Shown: positions 45,112 to 54,916 of the stretch, in pieces
How positions within the stretch are numbered: the first letter of the stretch is position 1
How the letters are laid out: the number at the start of each line of letters is the position of its first letter
DNA from: Bombilactobacillus thymidiniphilus
GTDB taxonomy: Bacteria; Bacillota; Bacilli; Lactobacillales; Lactobacillaceae
Assembly (NCBI RefSeq): GCF_023380245.1
Contig: NZ_CP093365.1
Coordinates: forward strand, 930,001-994,000
Reading direction: 5' to 3'
Length of the DNA: 64,000 bases
Made by a program: the position numbers and the translations under genes
The notes under the pieces: generated by a model
The model's database searches: none
Told to the model about the DNA's origin: nothing
Seen by the model: only the letters and a program-made list of their open reading frames with translations

Positions 45112-47691
45112 TTGTTGAAAGCTAAAAGTGTCTTTAAATGTATCTTACAAATTGCAATGGTTGTAGTGTTATTAATACCTGTCTGGGGGGGAGATGTTGC
45201 ACCAGTTAGTGCATCAGCTACTAAAAGTAAGCAATTTTCCAGTAGTTTGCACAGCTTACAGGTCAAACAGACAGTGGCTCCAGTTACTTCTGCGCCTGCT
45301 GACAATAAACCTGACATCAAAACTACACAACATGATCAAGCAGGTCAAGCTATGCAAAATTTGCCGCGCCAGTTTTCGGGAAAAAGTGTTGATTTGAAGG
45401 ATGGTACTGATGCTGTTGATTTAACGTTAGGCACCAATTGGTGTAAATTGATACCAAATGCGGACGGAACGACTTATACACTAGATATTTATCAAAATGG
45501 GCCTGATGGCAGGGGTATTAATTATTGGAATGATACTGTGAGGAATACTGATTATTCCCCAGATCCTGATGGTACTGTTTCCTATCAAGCTTCTAGGTGG
45601 TGGCCATGGCAAGAAAATGAGACTGTAAGATCATCAGTAAAGGATATTGATATTGAAACTAAGCTGACCGTAGCTCCTACCGACAATTCAATTTCTGAAG
45701 CACCTTCCTTGGAATATTTATTTGGCTCATTATCTGATTTGGATTCAATTATTAATTTAGAGAGGCTGGATACAAGCGGAGCTACCAGCTTGCAGGCAAT
45801 GTTTACCAATGATAGAATGCTTAGCTCATTGGACGTGAGCAATTTTCATACAGAAGATGTTATTAATATGAGTATGATTTTTGCATTTGTTGGCCTTGAT
45901 TATGATTATCCATCAGAATCACCTACAACTTTGTCTTTGTCATCATGGGATACTAGTAAAGTTACAGATATGTCAGGACTTTTTATGGGTTGTGATGAGT
46001 ACCTTGATGGCTATGAGGACTTTGATACCAGTAATGTACAGAATATGAGATCAATTTTTGAGTCGTATTTTGTAACCAATATACCGGGGGTTGATCAATC
46101 CGTGCCTATAGATATTAGTAAATGGCAAACACCATCCTTAACAGCTGCTGATTCTATGTTTGAGAGCAGTAATGTAAGTGAGATTAAATTTTTCTCCAGT
46201 GATCCTACCACCGGCCCTACCACTGGTCTTGATACTAGTCGTATTACGAACATGTCACATATGTTTGCAGGAACTAAACATTTAAAACAGCAGCCCGTAG
46301 CAGATGGAGTATCTAAAATAGACCCTACAAAAGATATTGCTAAATTAAAGACTGATAATGTAACTGATATGTCAAATATGTTTTCGTTAACAGCTTTTTC
46401 GACAATTGATCTGAGTGGTTTTGATGTTAGTAATGTCACGGATATGAGTGCAATGTTTTATAGCAATAGAAATTTAACGACAGTAAAAGGTATATCTCAG
46501 TGGAAGACTGGTAATGTAACTGATATGTCAAATATGTTTTCGTCTTGTAAATCTTTAACGCAAATTTATAATGGTGATGGTGATCTGAGCGGTTGGGATA
46601 CTTCTAACGTTATTAGGATGAATGCTATGTTTCAGGGTACGGGTATTGATTATATTGATGTCGGTAATTGGGATGTATCTAATGTTATATATATGCAATA
46701 TATGTTTTATAAATGTTCTAATTTAGTACATTTAGATTTATCCAAGTGGTCTTGGAATGCTGAAGGTAATGGTAATTTAAACCAAGCTGCGTCTATGTTT
46801 AGTAGAGATAGTAAATTAGTTTCTTTAAATTTAGGTGGTATGAATACTCGTCTAGCTGCAAGTAATACTGAGGGTGGTGCCTTAGAAAATATGTTTAAAG
46901 GTGATGACAGCCTTTGGAAATTAACTATGGGTAAAGATACGGTTTTCACTGATATGGGCAATGGGGGTACTGCGCAGACATCGGGGTTGAACGACGCTTT
47001 AAAAGATAAAGTTATTGCACCTGATCAATTAACGAATACACCCAATTTTCCTACATCGTATGTTTCTACTGGTGGGTGGCGAGTTTTACAAGTTGATGAT
47101 AAGGATGATCATCATCCTACTGGCTACGTACCTGTTGAAGAGGAAACTGACGACAAGGGTACTGGTACAGCTGTTTTGACGGATCCCAAGCGTAGTGGCT
47201 TAACAACTTATGTATGGAATCAGCAAGAAGGTGATGTTTCCTTAACTGCTATTCCACAATTTGATTTTTCGGGTTCTAAACACATAATTGATTTAGACAA
47301 GAAAAATATTAAAGGTGAGTTTATGAAAGACGGGGTTACAAATCAGCCTTTGAATTCTCTGAGTGTGAGTGATACCCGGTTTGGCTCGCTCCAAGGGAAT
47401 TTTAGGATCAATTATAGTTTTACGCCATTTAAGAATTTAGATAATTCTAATGCTGTTGAGTTAACCCCTGTAATCACATATTATGGATTGAATGATACTG
47501 ATGGTATAAAGGGGGCTAGTGGGACAATGGTCTCACAAGCACTAGGATCTCCTTCAGATGGTAGTTCTGCTTATACGTGGTCATTTAATAAGGTACCATT
47601 TGTTTTTGACTTCAGTAATAGTAATCAAATATCTAGCGGTAGATATGAATCTACTTTAACTTATCAAATAGTTTCGGGAATAGACGATTAA
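45112..47691 (+). CDS. BspA-type (DUF285) surface protein with WxL-like C-terminus
   Basis: Secreted protein of 859 aa. It starts at a TTG six bases after GGGGGA (the adjacent TTG at 45115 is equally possible). A signal peptide runs to about VSASA (residue 40). A long DUF285/BspA leucine-rich region covers about 193-613 with the recurring WDTSNVTDMSxMF pattern. The end (about 700-859) resembles a divergent WxL domain: TYVWNQQEGDVSLTAIPQFDF, then LSVSDTRFGSLQG, closing with YESTLTYQIV. No LPXTG or SLAP. Probably a wall-bound adhesin. The leader shares a nine-base perfect complement with the small RNA at 34.6 kb. Confidence 0.75.
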   Translation: MLKAKSVFKCILQIAMVVVLLIPVWGGDVAPVSASATKSKQFSSSLHSLQVKQTVAPVTSAPADNKPDIKTTQHDQAGQAMQNLPRQFSGKSVDLKDGTDAVDLTLGTNWCKLIPNADGTTYTLDIYQNGPDGRGINYWNDTVRNTDYSPDPDGTVSYQASRWWPWQENETVRSSVKDIDIETKLTVAPTDNSISEAPSLEYLFGSLSDLDSIINLERLDTSGATSLQAMFTNDRMLSSLDVSNFHTEDVINMSMIFAFVGLDYDYPSESPTTLSLSSWDTSKVTDMSGLFMGCDEYLDGYEDFDTSNVQNMRSIFESYFVTNIPGVDQSVPIDISKWQTPSLTAADSMFESSNVSEIKFFSSDPTTGPTTGLDTSRITNMSHMFAGTKHLKQQPVADGVSKIDPTKDIAKLKTDNVTDMSNMFSLTAFSTIDLSGFDVSNVTDMSAMFYSNRNLTTVKGISQWKTGNVTDMSNMFSSCKSLTQIYNGDGDLSGWDTSNVIRMNAMFQGTGIDYIDVGNWDVSNVIYMQYMFYKCSNLVHLDLSKWSWNAEGNGNLNQAASMFSRDSKLVSLNLGGMNTRLAASNTEGGALENMFKGDDSLWKLTMGKDTVFTDMGNGGTAQTSGLNDALKDKVIAPDQLTNTPNFPTSYVSTGGWRVLQVDDKDDHHPTGYVPVEEETDDKGTGTAVLTDPKRSGLTTYVWNQQEGDVSLTAIPQFDFSGSKHIIDLDKKNIKGEFMKDGVTNQPLNSLSVSDTRFGSLQGNFRINYSFTPFKNLDNSNAVELTPVITYYGLNDTDGIKGASGTMVSQALGSPSDGSSAYTWSFNKVPFVFDFSNSNQISSGRYESTLTYQIVSGIDD

Positions 47692-48004
47692 TATTTTTGA
47701 TTTATAGGTTTGGTAAATCAACTTTAATGCATGGTTCTGACATTTTGCTGGCATCATGTGTTTTTGTTACATAATTTTTAATATGATATTCGGATTTTAC
47801 TATTTTAATTATAAAATGAAATAATGGATGTTTGCTAGGTTACAACTATATCACTAAATTAAAATATATATTTACAAAATTAATTATTTGATTTACAATT
47901 TCTAATTGTAAATCAGTTTTATACGCAATAAACAAGGAGGCTGTGGGAGAGTAATATAGTAATATTAGTAATTTAATTTTATGATATTGAAGGGGAGATT
48001 TATT
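47692..48004 (+). promoter_or_regulatory. Leader of the 1293-aa surface protein gene with a strong inverted repeat
   Basis: No gene in 313 bases. TTACAATTTCTAATTGTAA (47894-47912), extendable to GATTTACAATT/AATTGTAAATC, is a near-perfect palindrome. From about 47855 on the sequence is clearly similar to the leader at 52003-52135. The ribosome site is AAGGGGAG. I see no convincing terminator for the upstream gene. Confidence 0.5.
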
Positions 48005-51000
48005 TTGAATAAGCGACAAAAAGGTTTAACTTCGGCTGGAACATTTCTAGGATTAGTGTGTGGATTAGTGCTAACACAACAAGTTGTTTCAGCTGACACT
48101 AATGCAAATACTGACCAAAATACACAGGTAACGGTTCAAACAACAAGTAATAATATGACAAACACTGCTGATAGTGGTAGCACAGCAGCGCCAGTCGAAC
48201 AGCAACAGGCTACAACGCAAGCGTCAGCTACAGATGGTAATAACAATATCGTAACTAATTCGTCGCCAGCTGTTGTTTCAGATGCATCGTATGCTAGTGA
48301 CGACACAGCAACAAGTAATAATACTGTAGCAAACAATGTTGCTCAACCAGTTGCCGAGACTACTTCAGATAGTTCAACTTCAGATGCAACTACTGTTCCG
48401 ATAACGTCTGACACTGTAGCTAGTGGCGTTTGGGGAACTAGCGCATGGGATTTAGTAAACAATGATTTTGACTATACGCTAAACTTTCATGCTGGAACTT
48501 TAGGATCCGGATCAATTAAAAGTAATGTTTTAGCTGATAATGCCGACTGGATTAACAGTTTAACTACGATTAATTTTGATCAAGGTGTTGTAGCAAATGA
48601 AGATTCAACTTACCTGTTTTTAAATTTAGATCATTTATCCAACATTAACTTGGCCAATTTAGATACATCTAATGTTACTACTATGCAAAGCATGTTTTAT
48701 GGTGACAGTAATTTAACAAGTTTGGATCTCAGTAATTTAGATACATCTAAGGTTAAGAATATGTCTTATATGTTCGAGAATGACAGCAGTTTAACCAGCC
48801 TAGACCTGAGTAATTTTGACACGTCTAACGTTAATAGTATGTTTGAAATGTTTTATGGCGCTAGCGGTTTAACCAGCTTAGACCTGAGTCACTTTGATAC
48901 GTCTAATGTTACTGACATGTATGGAATGTTTTCTGATGATATTAGATTGTCTCATTTAATTCTAGGGTCCAAAACGCGTCTTGATAATGATTCTGGTTTA
49001 GCAAATGTTCCTGGTATAGGTACAACAATTGCCGGAACCAACAAAGTAGTAAAATCCCCTAATTGGGTAGCTACTAGTGGCTATCAACAAGGACAAAAAT
49101 ATAGTTCTAAAGATTTGGTTAATTTAACTAGCCGCGATCAGGTGACAGTCTATGATTGGGACAGCATGCCTGAAACAACTCATGATTCAATACTCGTAAC
49201 AGATGGTGTCTGGGGTACCAGCGCATGGGACTTAATGTTGCAAGATGGTAGATATACTTTGAATTTTCATGCTGGAACCTTGGGAGCTGGATCAATTAAG
49301 GATAATATTTTAGCTGATAGTGACAACTTAGTCGTTAAGTTAAACAAAATCAATATTGATTCCGGCGTGGTAGCAAATGAAGATTCATCTTATTTATTTG
49401 CTGATTTACGAAATTTGATTAATCTAGATTTGTCCAATTTGGACACATCTAATGTAACCGATATGAGTTATATGTTTACTAATGATGATAGTTTAACGAC
49501 TTTGAATGTGAGTGGTTTGAATACATCTAATGTAACTAATATGATTGGTATGTTCGCAGCCGATAATTCTTTAAATAGTTTAGATTTAAGTAACTTCGAT
49601 ACTTCCCAAGTAACTTATATGGATGGAATGTTTGATGGTGATAGCAGTTTAACCAGTCTGGATGTAAGTAACTTTGATACTTCCCAAGTAACTGATATGA
49701 ATGGTATGTTTGCTAATGATAGCAATTTAACCAGTCTGGATGTAAGTAACTTCGACACGTCCAAAGTAACTGATATGTCTTATATGTTTTCTGGTGACAT
49801 CAGTTTAACCAGTCTGGATTTAAGCAACTTCGACACGTCCAAAGTAACTGATATGATTTGGATGTTTGATGGTGATTACGGTTTAACTAGTCTGGATGTA
49901 AGTAACTTCGACACGTCCAAAGTAACTGATATGAATGGTATGTTTGCTAATGATATCAATTTAACCAGTCTGGATTTAAGTAACTTCGACACTTCCCAAG
50001 TAACTGATATGAATGGTATGTTTGATGGTGATTACAGGTTAACTAGTCTGGATGTAAGTAACTTCGACACTTCCCAAGTAACTGATATGAATGGTATGTT
50101 TGATGGTGATTACGGTTTAACTAGTCTGGATGTAAGTAACTTCGACACGTCCCAAGTAACTGATATGAATGGTATGTTTGATGGTGATGACGGTTTAACT
50201 AGTCTGGATGTAAGTAACTTCGACACGTCCCAAGTAACTGATATGAATGGTATGTTTGATGGTGATGGCGATTTAACCAGTCTGAATGTAAGTAACTTCG
50301 ACACGTCCCAAGTAACTAATATGGGTGGGATGTTTGATTTGGATATCAGTTTAACGAGTCTGGATTTAAGTAACTTCGACACGTCCCAAGTAACTGATAT
50401 GAGTTGTATGTTTAATGGTGATGACAGTTTAACTAGTCCGGATGTAAGTAACTTCGACACTTCCCAAGTAACTGATATGAGTTGGATGTTTGCTGAAAAT
50501 ATCAGTTTAACCAGTTTGGATTTAAGTAACTTCAACACATCCCAAGTAACTGATATGTATGGTATGTTTTCTAATGATAGCAGTTTAACGAGTCTGGATT
50601 TAAGTAATTTTGATACCTCCCAAGTAACTGATATGAGTGGTATGTTTTGGTTTGATAGCAGTTTAACGAGTTTGAATTTAAGTAACTTTGACACGTCCAA
50701 AGTTACTAGTATGAGTTATATGTTTTCTAATGATAGCAGTTTAACGAGTCTGGATTTAAGTAACTTTGACACGTCCCAAGTAACTGATATGATTTGGATG
50801 TTTGATGGTGATGACGATTTAACCAGTTTGAATTTAAGTAACTTCGACACGTCCCAAGTAACTGATATGAGTCGGATGTTTTCTGGTGATAGAAGTTTAT
50901 CTCATTTGATTTTGGGATCCAAAACCGATTTACGTGCTGATAATTCTTTAGCAGATGTTCCTAAAGTTGGCAGTTATATTCCGGGAACCGACAAAACGGT

Positions 51001-51886
51001 GACTTCGCCCAATTGGATAGCTACTAGTGGTTATCAACAAGGGCAAAAATACAGTTCCAAAGATTTAATGAATTTAACAGGTCGTGATCAAGTAACGGTT
51101 TATGATTGGGACAGTACACCTGTAGCTGCTACTAATACCTCTGTAGTACACAGTGTTACCCGCACAATCAACTTTCATTTACCGAACGGCTTGACACAAA
51201 CCCAAACGCAGCGCGCTTTGATTACGCGTACTAAAATTGTGAATAGTGATGGCACCATTAGTTACAGCGCTTGGACACCAGCTCAATGGTCTAACGTGGA
51301 TATTCCAAGCGTGCCTGATTATCAAGCTAGTCAGCCGGAAGTTCCCGAAGTAGATATCGACAGTGACACAGCTGATCAAACAATTGACGTTTATTACACG
51401 CCAATTCAGCACACTTTAACGATTAATTATGTAGATGCCGATGGTAAGACAGTGAGCTCGCAAAAGTACAGTGGCGCTAAAGGATCTACGATAACCCCGC
51501 AATATTATTTGCCAAATGGTTATCAATTGGCCAGTGTTCCACCGACAACTGTGCAAATGGATAATACTGATCAAACCATCAATGTTTTAGTTAGTCATGC
51601 GCTGGACTTCAGTGACGAACAACATTCGATTGTGCGCTTGATTAACGTGCACCAACCGAACGGACAAACACAGACCATCACGCAATGGGTTACTTTAAAG
51701 CGCAGTGTGAAGATTGATCGTGTCACTGGTGCTAAGACTTATGGTCATTGGTCGATGGATTATTGGGATGAATATGAAGTTCCGACTTTTAATGGTTATA
51801 CCCCAAGTCAAAGTGTAGTTGAAGAATCACCAGTAAGTAGTGATATGACCGACCAAGTGGTGGATATTTATTACACGCAAGTTTAA
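48005..51886 (+). CDS. Large BspA/DUF285 surface protein with Mub-B2 and MucBP domains
   Basis: Secreted protein of 1293 aa. I take the TTG at 48005, seven bases after AGGGGAG; the ATG at 47981 precedes and overlaps that site. A signal peptide ends near VSAD (about 30), then a Thr/Asn/Ala linker. There are two similar modules, each with VWGTSAWDL, LNFHAGTLG, a DUF285 array and a cap SHLILGSKT: a short one (about 145-370, five repeats) and a long one (about 400-1040, about 19 repeats of 26 aa). The C-terminus carries Mub-B2 (about 1048-1135), MucBP (about 1136-1200) and Mub-B2 (about 1205-1293). No LPXTG, SLAP or WxL is seen. Confidence 0.82.
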   Translation: MNKRQKGLTSAGTFLGLVCGLVLTQQVVSADTNANTDQNTQVTVQTTSNNMTNTADSGSTAAPVEQQQATTQASATDGNNNIVTNSSPAVVSDASYASDDTATSNNTVANNVAQPVAETTSDSSTSDATTVPITSDTVASGVWGTSAWDLVNNDFDYTLNFHAGTLGSGSIKSNVLADNADWINSLTTINFDQGVVANEDSTYLFLNLDHLSNINLANLDTSNVTTMQSMFYGDSNLTSLDLSNLDTSKVKNMSYMFENDSSLTSLDLSNFDTSNVNSMFEMFYGASGLTSLDLSHFDTSNVTDMYGMFSDDIRLSHLILGSKTRLDNDSGLANVPGIGTTIAGTNKVVKSPNWVATSGYQQGQKYSSKDLVNLTSRDQVTVYDWDSMPETTHDSILVTDGVWGTSAWDLMLQDGRYTLNFHAGTLGAGSIKDNILADSDNLVVKLNKINIDSGVVANEDSSYLFADLRNLINLDLSNLDTSNVTDMSYMFTNDDSLTTLNVSGLNTSNVTNMIGMFAADNSLNSLDLSNFDTSQVTYMDGMFDGDSSLTSLDVSNFDTSQVTDMNGMFANDSNLTSLDVSNFDTSKVTDMSYMFSGDISLTSLDLSNFDTSKVTDMIWMFDGDYGLTSLDVSNFDTSKVTDMNGMFANDINLTSLDLSNFDTSQVTDMNGMFDGDYRLTSLDVSNFDTSQVTDMNGMFDGDYGLTSLDVSNFDTSQVTDMNGMFDGDDGLTSLDVSNFDTSQVTDMNGMFDGDGDLTSLNVSNFDTSQVTNMGGMFDLDISLTSLDLSNFDTSQVTDMSCMFNGDDSLTSPDVSNFDTSQVTDMSWMFAENISLTSLDLSNFNTSQVTDMYGMFSNDSSLTSLDLSNFDTSQVTDMSGMFWFDSSLTSLNLSNFDTSKVTSMSYMFSNDSSLTSLDLSNFDTSQVTDMIWMFDGDDDLTSLNLSNFDTSQVTDMSRMFSGDRSLSHLILGSKTDLRADNSLADVPKVGSYIPGTDKTVTSPNWIATSGYQQGQKYSSKDLMNLTGRDQVTVYDWDSTPVAATNTSVVHSVTRTINFHLPNGLTQTQTQRALITRTKIVNSDGTISYSAWTPAQWSNVDIPSVPDYQASQPEVPEVDIDSDTADQTIDVYYTPIQHTLTINYVDADGKTVSSQKYSGAKGSTITPQYYLPNGYQLASVPPTTVQMDNTDQTINVLVSHALDFSDEQHSIVRLINVHQPNGQTQTITQWVTLKRSVKIDRVTGAKTYGHWSMDYWDEYEVPTFNGYTPSQSVVEESPVSSDMTDQVVDIYYTQV
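49560..50893 (+). repeat. 78-bp coding tandem repeats (DUF285 units)
   Basis: About 17 consecutive units encode 26 aa each (core LTSLDVSNFDTSQVTDMNGMF). Unit length is exactly 78 bp, for example 50114 to 50192. Units around 49980-50290 are almost identical, so the array can change length by recombination. Confidence 0.92.
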
Positions 51887-51908
51887 CTGAACGCAATTCA
51901 ATATCAAT

Positions 51909-51945
51909 ACACGATTCTGTTAATTTAACGGAATCGTGTATTTTT
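51909..51945 (+). terminator. Terminator of the 1293-aa surface protein gene
   Basis: ACACGATTCTGTTA pairs with TAACGGAATCGTGT (one mismatch), followed by ATTTTTG. Confidence 0.87.
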
Positions 51946-52002
51946 GTTTATAGATTATGATAATGAAGTAATAAATATTTATTAGTCGATAATAATCTCG
52001 TT

Positions 52003-52135
52003 AGATTAAATTATATATTTACAAAACTAATAAATGAGCTTACAATTTCAACTGTAATTTAATAATAAAAGGGGCTGTGAGTAAAATAAACAATATTAGT
52101 AATTTGATTTTATGATATTTAGGGGGAGATTTATT
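52003..52135 (+). promoter_or_regulatory. Duplicated leader of the 791-aa surface protein gene
   Basis: Clearly similar to the leader of the neighbouring paralogue (47855-48004), including TTACA-N8-TGTAA (52040-52057), the stretch CAATATTAGTAATTTGATTT and a GGGGGAG ribosome site. Conservation extends into the signal-peptide codons. Confidence 0.6.
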
Positions 52136-54511
52136 TTGAATAAGCGACAAAAAGGTTTAACTTCAGTTGGGACATTTTTAGGTTTAGTATGTGGTTTTGT
52201 ACTAACGCAACAAGTTATTTACGCTGATACTAATTCAACTGCTAGCCAAACTCAAAATATACAGGCAACAGTTACATCGACAAGTACTGGTTCGCTGTCG
52301 AGAACTGCTGATAGCGATAATGATCAAACGCCTGTTGTATCACAGTCGTCATTCGCAAATGATAATAATAATACGGCTAGTTCGTTGTCAGATACAAGTG
52401 CTGATACGGTGGAAAGCAATAACAGTGGTTCATTCAACAATGCAGTACAACCAGTTGCGGACACTGCTACAACCTCAGATAGTTCTACTCCAGATGTGAC
52501 TACTGATCCAGTATCATCAGAACCTGTAACTAGTGGTGTTTGGGGAACTAGTGCGTGGGATTTAGTGCAAAATGATGCTGACTATACTTTGAATTTTCAC
52601 GCTGGTAATTTAGGATCTGGATCAATTAGCGACAATGTTTTGTCTAATAATGCTGACTGGATAACTGGATTAACTACGATAAATTTTGATTCTGGTGTTG
52701 TAGCTAACAAAGATTCATCTTATTTGTTTCATAATTTGAGAGATTTGGCACAACTGAATTTATCTAATTTAGACACTTCAAATGTTACTAATATGAATCA
52801 CATGTTTTCCATGGATAATTATAGTCATTTAGTTAGCTTGGATTTGAATAATTTCGATACGTCCAATGTAACGGATATGTCTAGTATGTTTGCAGGAGCT
52901 ATGTCATTAACCGGTTTGGATTTGAGTAATTTTGATACTTCTAACGTTACAAATATGTCTAGCATGTTTTCTATTGGCAAGAATTTGAAAAATCTGGATT
53001 TAAGCAGCTTTGACACATCTCATGTTACTAACATGGCTTATATGTTCAACGGTGATCGTTGTCTAACCGGTTTGGATCTAAGTGGTTTTGACACATCTCA
53101 TGTTACTAACATGGCTTATATGTTTTCAGGAGATAGGTCATTAATCAGTTTGAATTTGAGTAATTTTGATACTTCTGACGTTACAGATATGAGGGCTATG
53201 TTTTACGGTAACAGTGCTTTAACCAACTTGGATATTAGTAATTTTGATACATCTCATGTGCTACTCATGCCTAATATGTTTGCTAGTGATAGTAATTTGA
53301 CGACTCTAGATTTAAGCAGTTTTGATACGTCTAATACAACTAATATGATTGCTATGTTCTCTAATGATAGTAGTTTAACGAGTTTAGATTTGAGTAATTT
53401 CAACACTTCCCAATTGCATAGTATGGATTCCATGTTTCAGGGAGACAGTAGTTTAACTAGTCTAGATCTAAGCAGTTTTGATATATCTAAATTTACTAAT
53501 ATATACTATATATTTTCTGGTGATTATGGATTATCTCATTTAGTTTTAGGTCCCAAAACTTATCTAAATGCTAATGTTGATATGCCTGACGTTCCTCCTG
53601 TCGGTACTCTAATTCCTGAAACCAATAAAGTAGTCACTTCTACTAATTGGGTATCTACAAGTGGTTACCAACAAGGACAAAAATATAGTTCTCAAGATTT
53701 AATGAATTTGATCGGTCGCGATCAAGTAACAGTTTATGACTGGGACAGCACAGAACCCATAACTACTGAATTTCACACTGTGACACGGACAATTAATATT
53801 CATCAACCTGATGGAACTTTGCAAGTTAAAACGCAATATGCGTTAGTAATGCGCAATAAGATTCTGAATAGCGACGGTACCATTAGTTATGATTCTTGGA
53901 CTTCGGCTCAATGGCCCGGTTTCACTGTACCAGAATTTGATGATTATCAGACTAGTCAAACTAAAGTTCCAACAGTTACTGTAGATGGTAATACAGCTGA
54001 TCAGACAGTTGATATTTATTACACACCTATTTGTCATAATTTAGTAATTAATTATGTAGATCAAGACGGAAGTACAGTAGGGTATCAAAAGTATAGTGTT
54101 TCTAATGGTGTTACAATTACACCGCAGTACAATATACCTGCAGGTTATAAATTAGCCAGTGTACCGCCAACATCAGTGCAAATGGATAATGTCGATCAAA
54201 TTATCAATGTTTCAGTTAGTCATATTATTGATTTTAGCTATGAACAACATTCTATTACACGGATAATTAATTTGCATCAACCTAATGCGCAAATACAGTC
54301 TATCAAGCAATATGTTACACTTAGACGCAGTGTTGAAACTGATCGAGTTACAGGAACTAGAACTTATGGTCAATGGTCAGTTGGTAACTGGAATGAATAT
54401 GATGTTCCAATGTTAGATGGTTATATGCCAAGTCAACTGACAGTTGCAGCAATGCCGATAACTATTTATACACCAGATCAACTGATAGATATTTATTATA
54501 CTCATAATTAG
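52136..54511 (+). CDS. BspA/DUF285 surface protein with Mub-B2 and MucBP domains (paralogue)
   Basis: Secreted protein of 791 aa, a shorter paralogue of the preceding gene. The TTG at 52136 follows AGGGGGAG, and the signal peptide (NKRQKGLTSVGTFLGLVCGF) is nearly identical. It has one module: VWGTSAWDLVQNDADYTLNF, about ten DUF285 repeats (about 195-465, more diverged than in the neighbour) and the cap SHLVLGPKT. Then come Mub-B2 (about 545-630), MucBP (about 632-695) and Mub-B2 (about 700-791), ending DIYYTHN. As in the neighbour there is no recognisable wall anchor. Confidence 0.82.
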   Translation: MNKRQKGLTSVGTFLGLVCGFVLTQQVIYADTNSTASQTQNIQATVTSTSTGSLSRTADSDNDQTPVVSQSSFANDNNNTASSLSDTSADTVESNNSGSFNNAVQPVADTATTSDSSTPDVTTDPVSSEPVTSGVWGTSAWDLVQNDADYTLNFHAGNLGSGSISDNVLSNNADWITGLTTINFDSGVVANKDSSYLFHNLRDLAQLNLSNLDTSNVTNMNHMFSMDNYSHLVSLDLNNFDTSNVTDMSSMFAGAMSLTGLDLSNFDTSNVTNMSSMFSIGKNLKNLDLSSFDTSHVTNMAYMFNGDRCLTGLDLSGFDTSHVTNMAYMFSGDRSLISLNLSNFDTSDVTDMRAMFYGNSALTNLDISNFDTSHVLLMPNMFASDSNLTTLDLSSFDTSNTTNMIAMFSNDSSLTSLDLSNFNTSQLHSMDSMFQGDSSLTSLDLSSFDISKFTNIYYIFSGDYGLSHLVLGPKTYLNANVDMPDVPPVGTLIPETNKVVTSTNWVSTSGYQQGQKYSSQDLMNLIGRDQVTVYDWDSTEPITTEFHTVTRTINIHQPDGTLQVKTQYALVMRNKILNSDGTISYDSWTSAQWPGFTVPEFDDYQTSQTKVPTVTVDGNTADQTVDIYYTPICHNLVINYVDQDGSTVGYQKYSVSNGVTITPQYNIPAGYKLASVPPTSVQMDNVDQIINVSVSHIIDFSYEQHSITRIINLHQPNAQIQSIKQYVTLRRSVETDRVTGTRTYGQWSVGNWNEYDVPMLDGYMPSQLTVAAMPITIYTPDQLIDIYYTHN

Positions 54512-54557
54512 TTGAGTGCGATAAAAAATTATATATTTTAGTTGTTAATTTTAAATG

Positions 54558-54594
54558 CACGAATTCGTTACTTAACGATTTTGTGTATTTTTTT
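54558..54594 (+). terminator. Terminator of the 791-aa surface protein gene
   Basis: CACGAATTCGTTA pairs with TAACGATTTTGTG with one mismatch and one G-T pair; a T-run follows. It corresponds to the terminator of the paralogue at 51909. Confidence 0.8.
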
Positions 54595-54804
54595 GTGCTT
54601 TATACAATGCAAAAATAAATTGTAAGTTTTACTTGTAGATTAAAGAATAGCTTTAGGAATAAAATTTTTTGTATGTTTATTATGTAAGGTGATTTTATAG
54701 TCTTAAAACAAGCCCAAAATGGTTTTTAGCACCAGCATATTTCCCAGTATTTATGAAAATATGTTACAACGAGTCAAGTTTTCAGTTATATAAAATATTT
54801 GTTA

Positions 54805-54862
54805 ATAAAAAAAGTGTTCATAACAATCAGATTTATATCTGACTACTACGGAACACTTTAAT
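54805..54862 (-). terminator. Terminator of the lectin/DUF11 gene
   Basis: On the minus strand AAAGTGTTC pairs with GAACACTTT, with an inner CAGAT/ATCTG stem, followed by T7. Confidence 0.82.
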
Positions 54863-54916
54863 TTTACTTGTTCATGTGGCTAATACTGTAAAAAATAATT
54901 TCCACAAAAAATAAAT

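Larger units (their letters stand above)
54512..54916. other. Intergenic region between convergent surface genes
   Basis: Holds the two terminators (54558 on plus, 54805 on minus). The remaining AT-rich sequence shows no gene, and I find no remnant of a WxL domain downstream of the broken lectin gene. Confidence 0.5.

Noticed and set aside
50110-50700. A 196-aa antisense open frame opposite the 78-bp repeats
   Set aside because: It is a repetitive shadow of the DUF285 repeat codons with no independent start signal.
49560-50893. Regular direct repeats that could be mistaken for a CRISPR array
   Set aside because: The repeat is 78 bp with no unique spacers, stays in frame and encodes a known leucine-rich unit; no cas genes are nearby.
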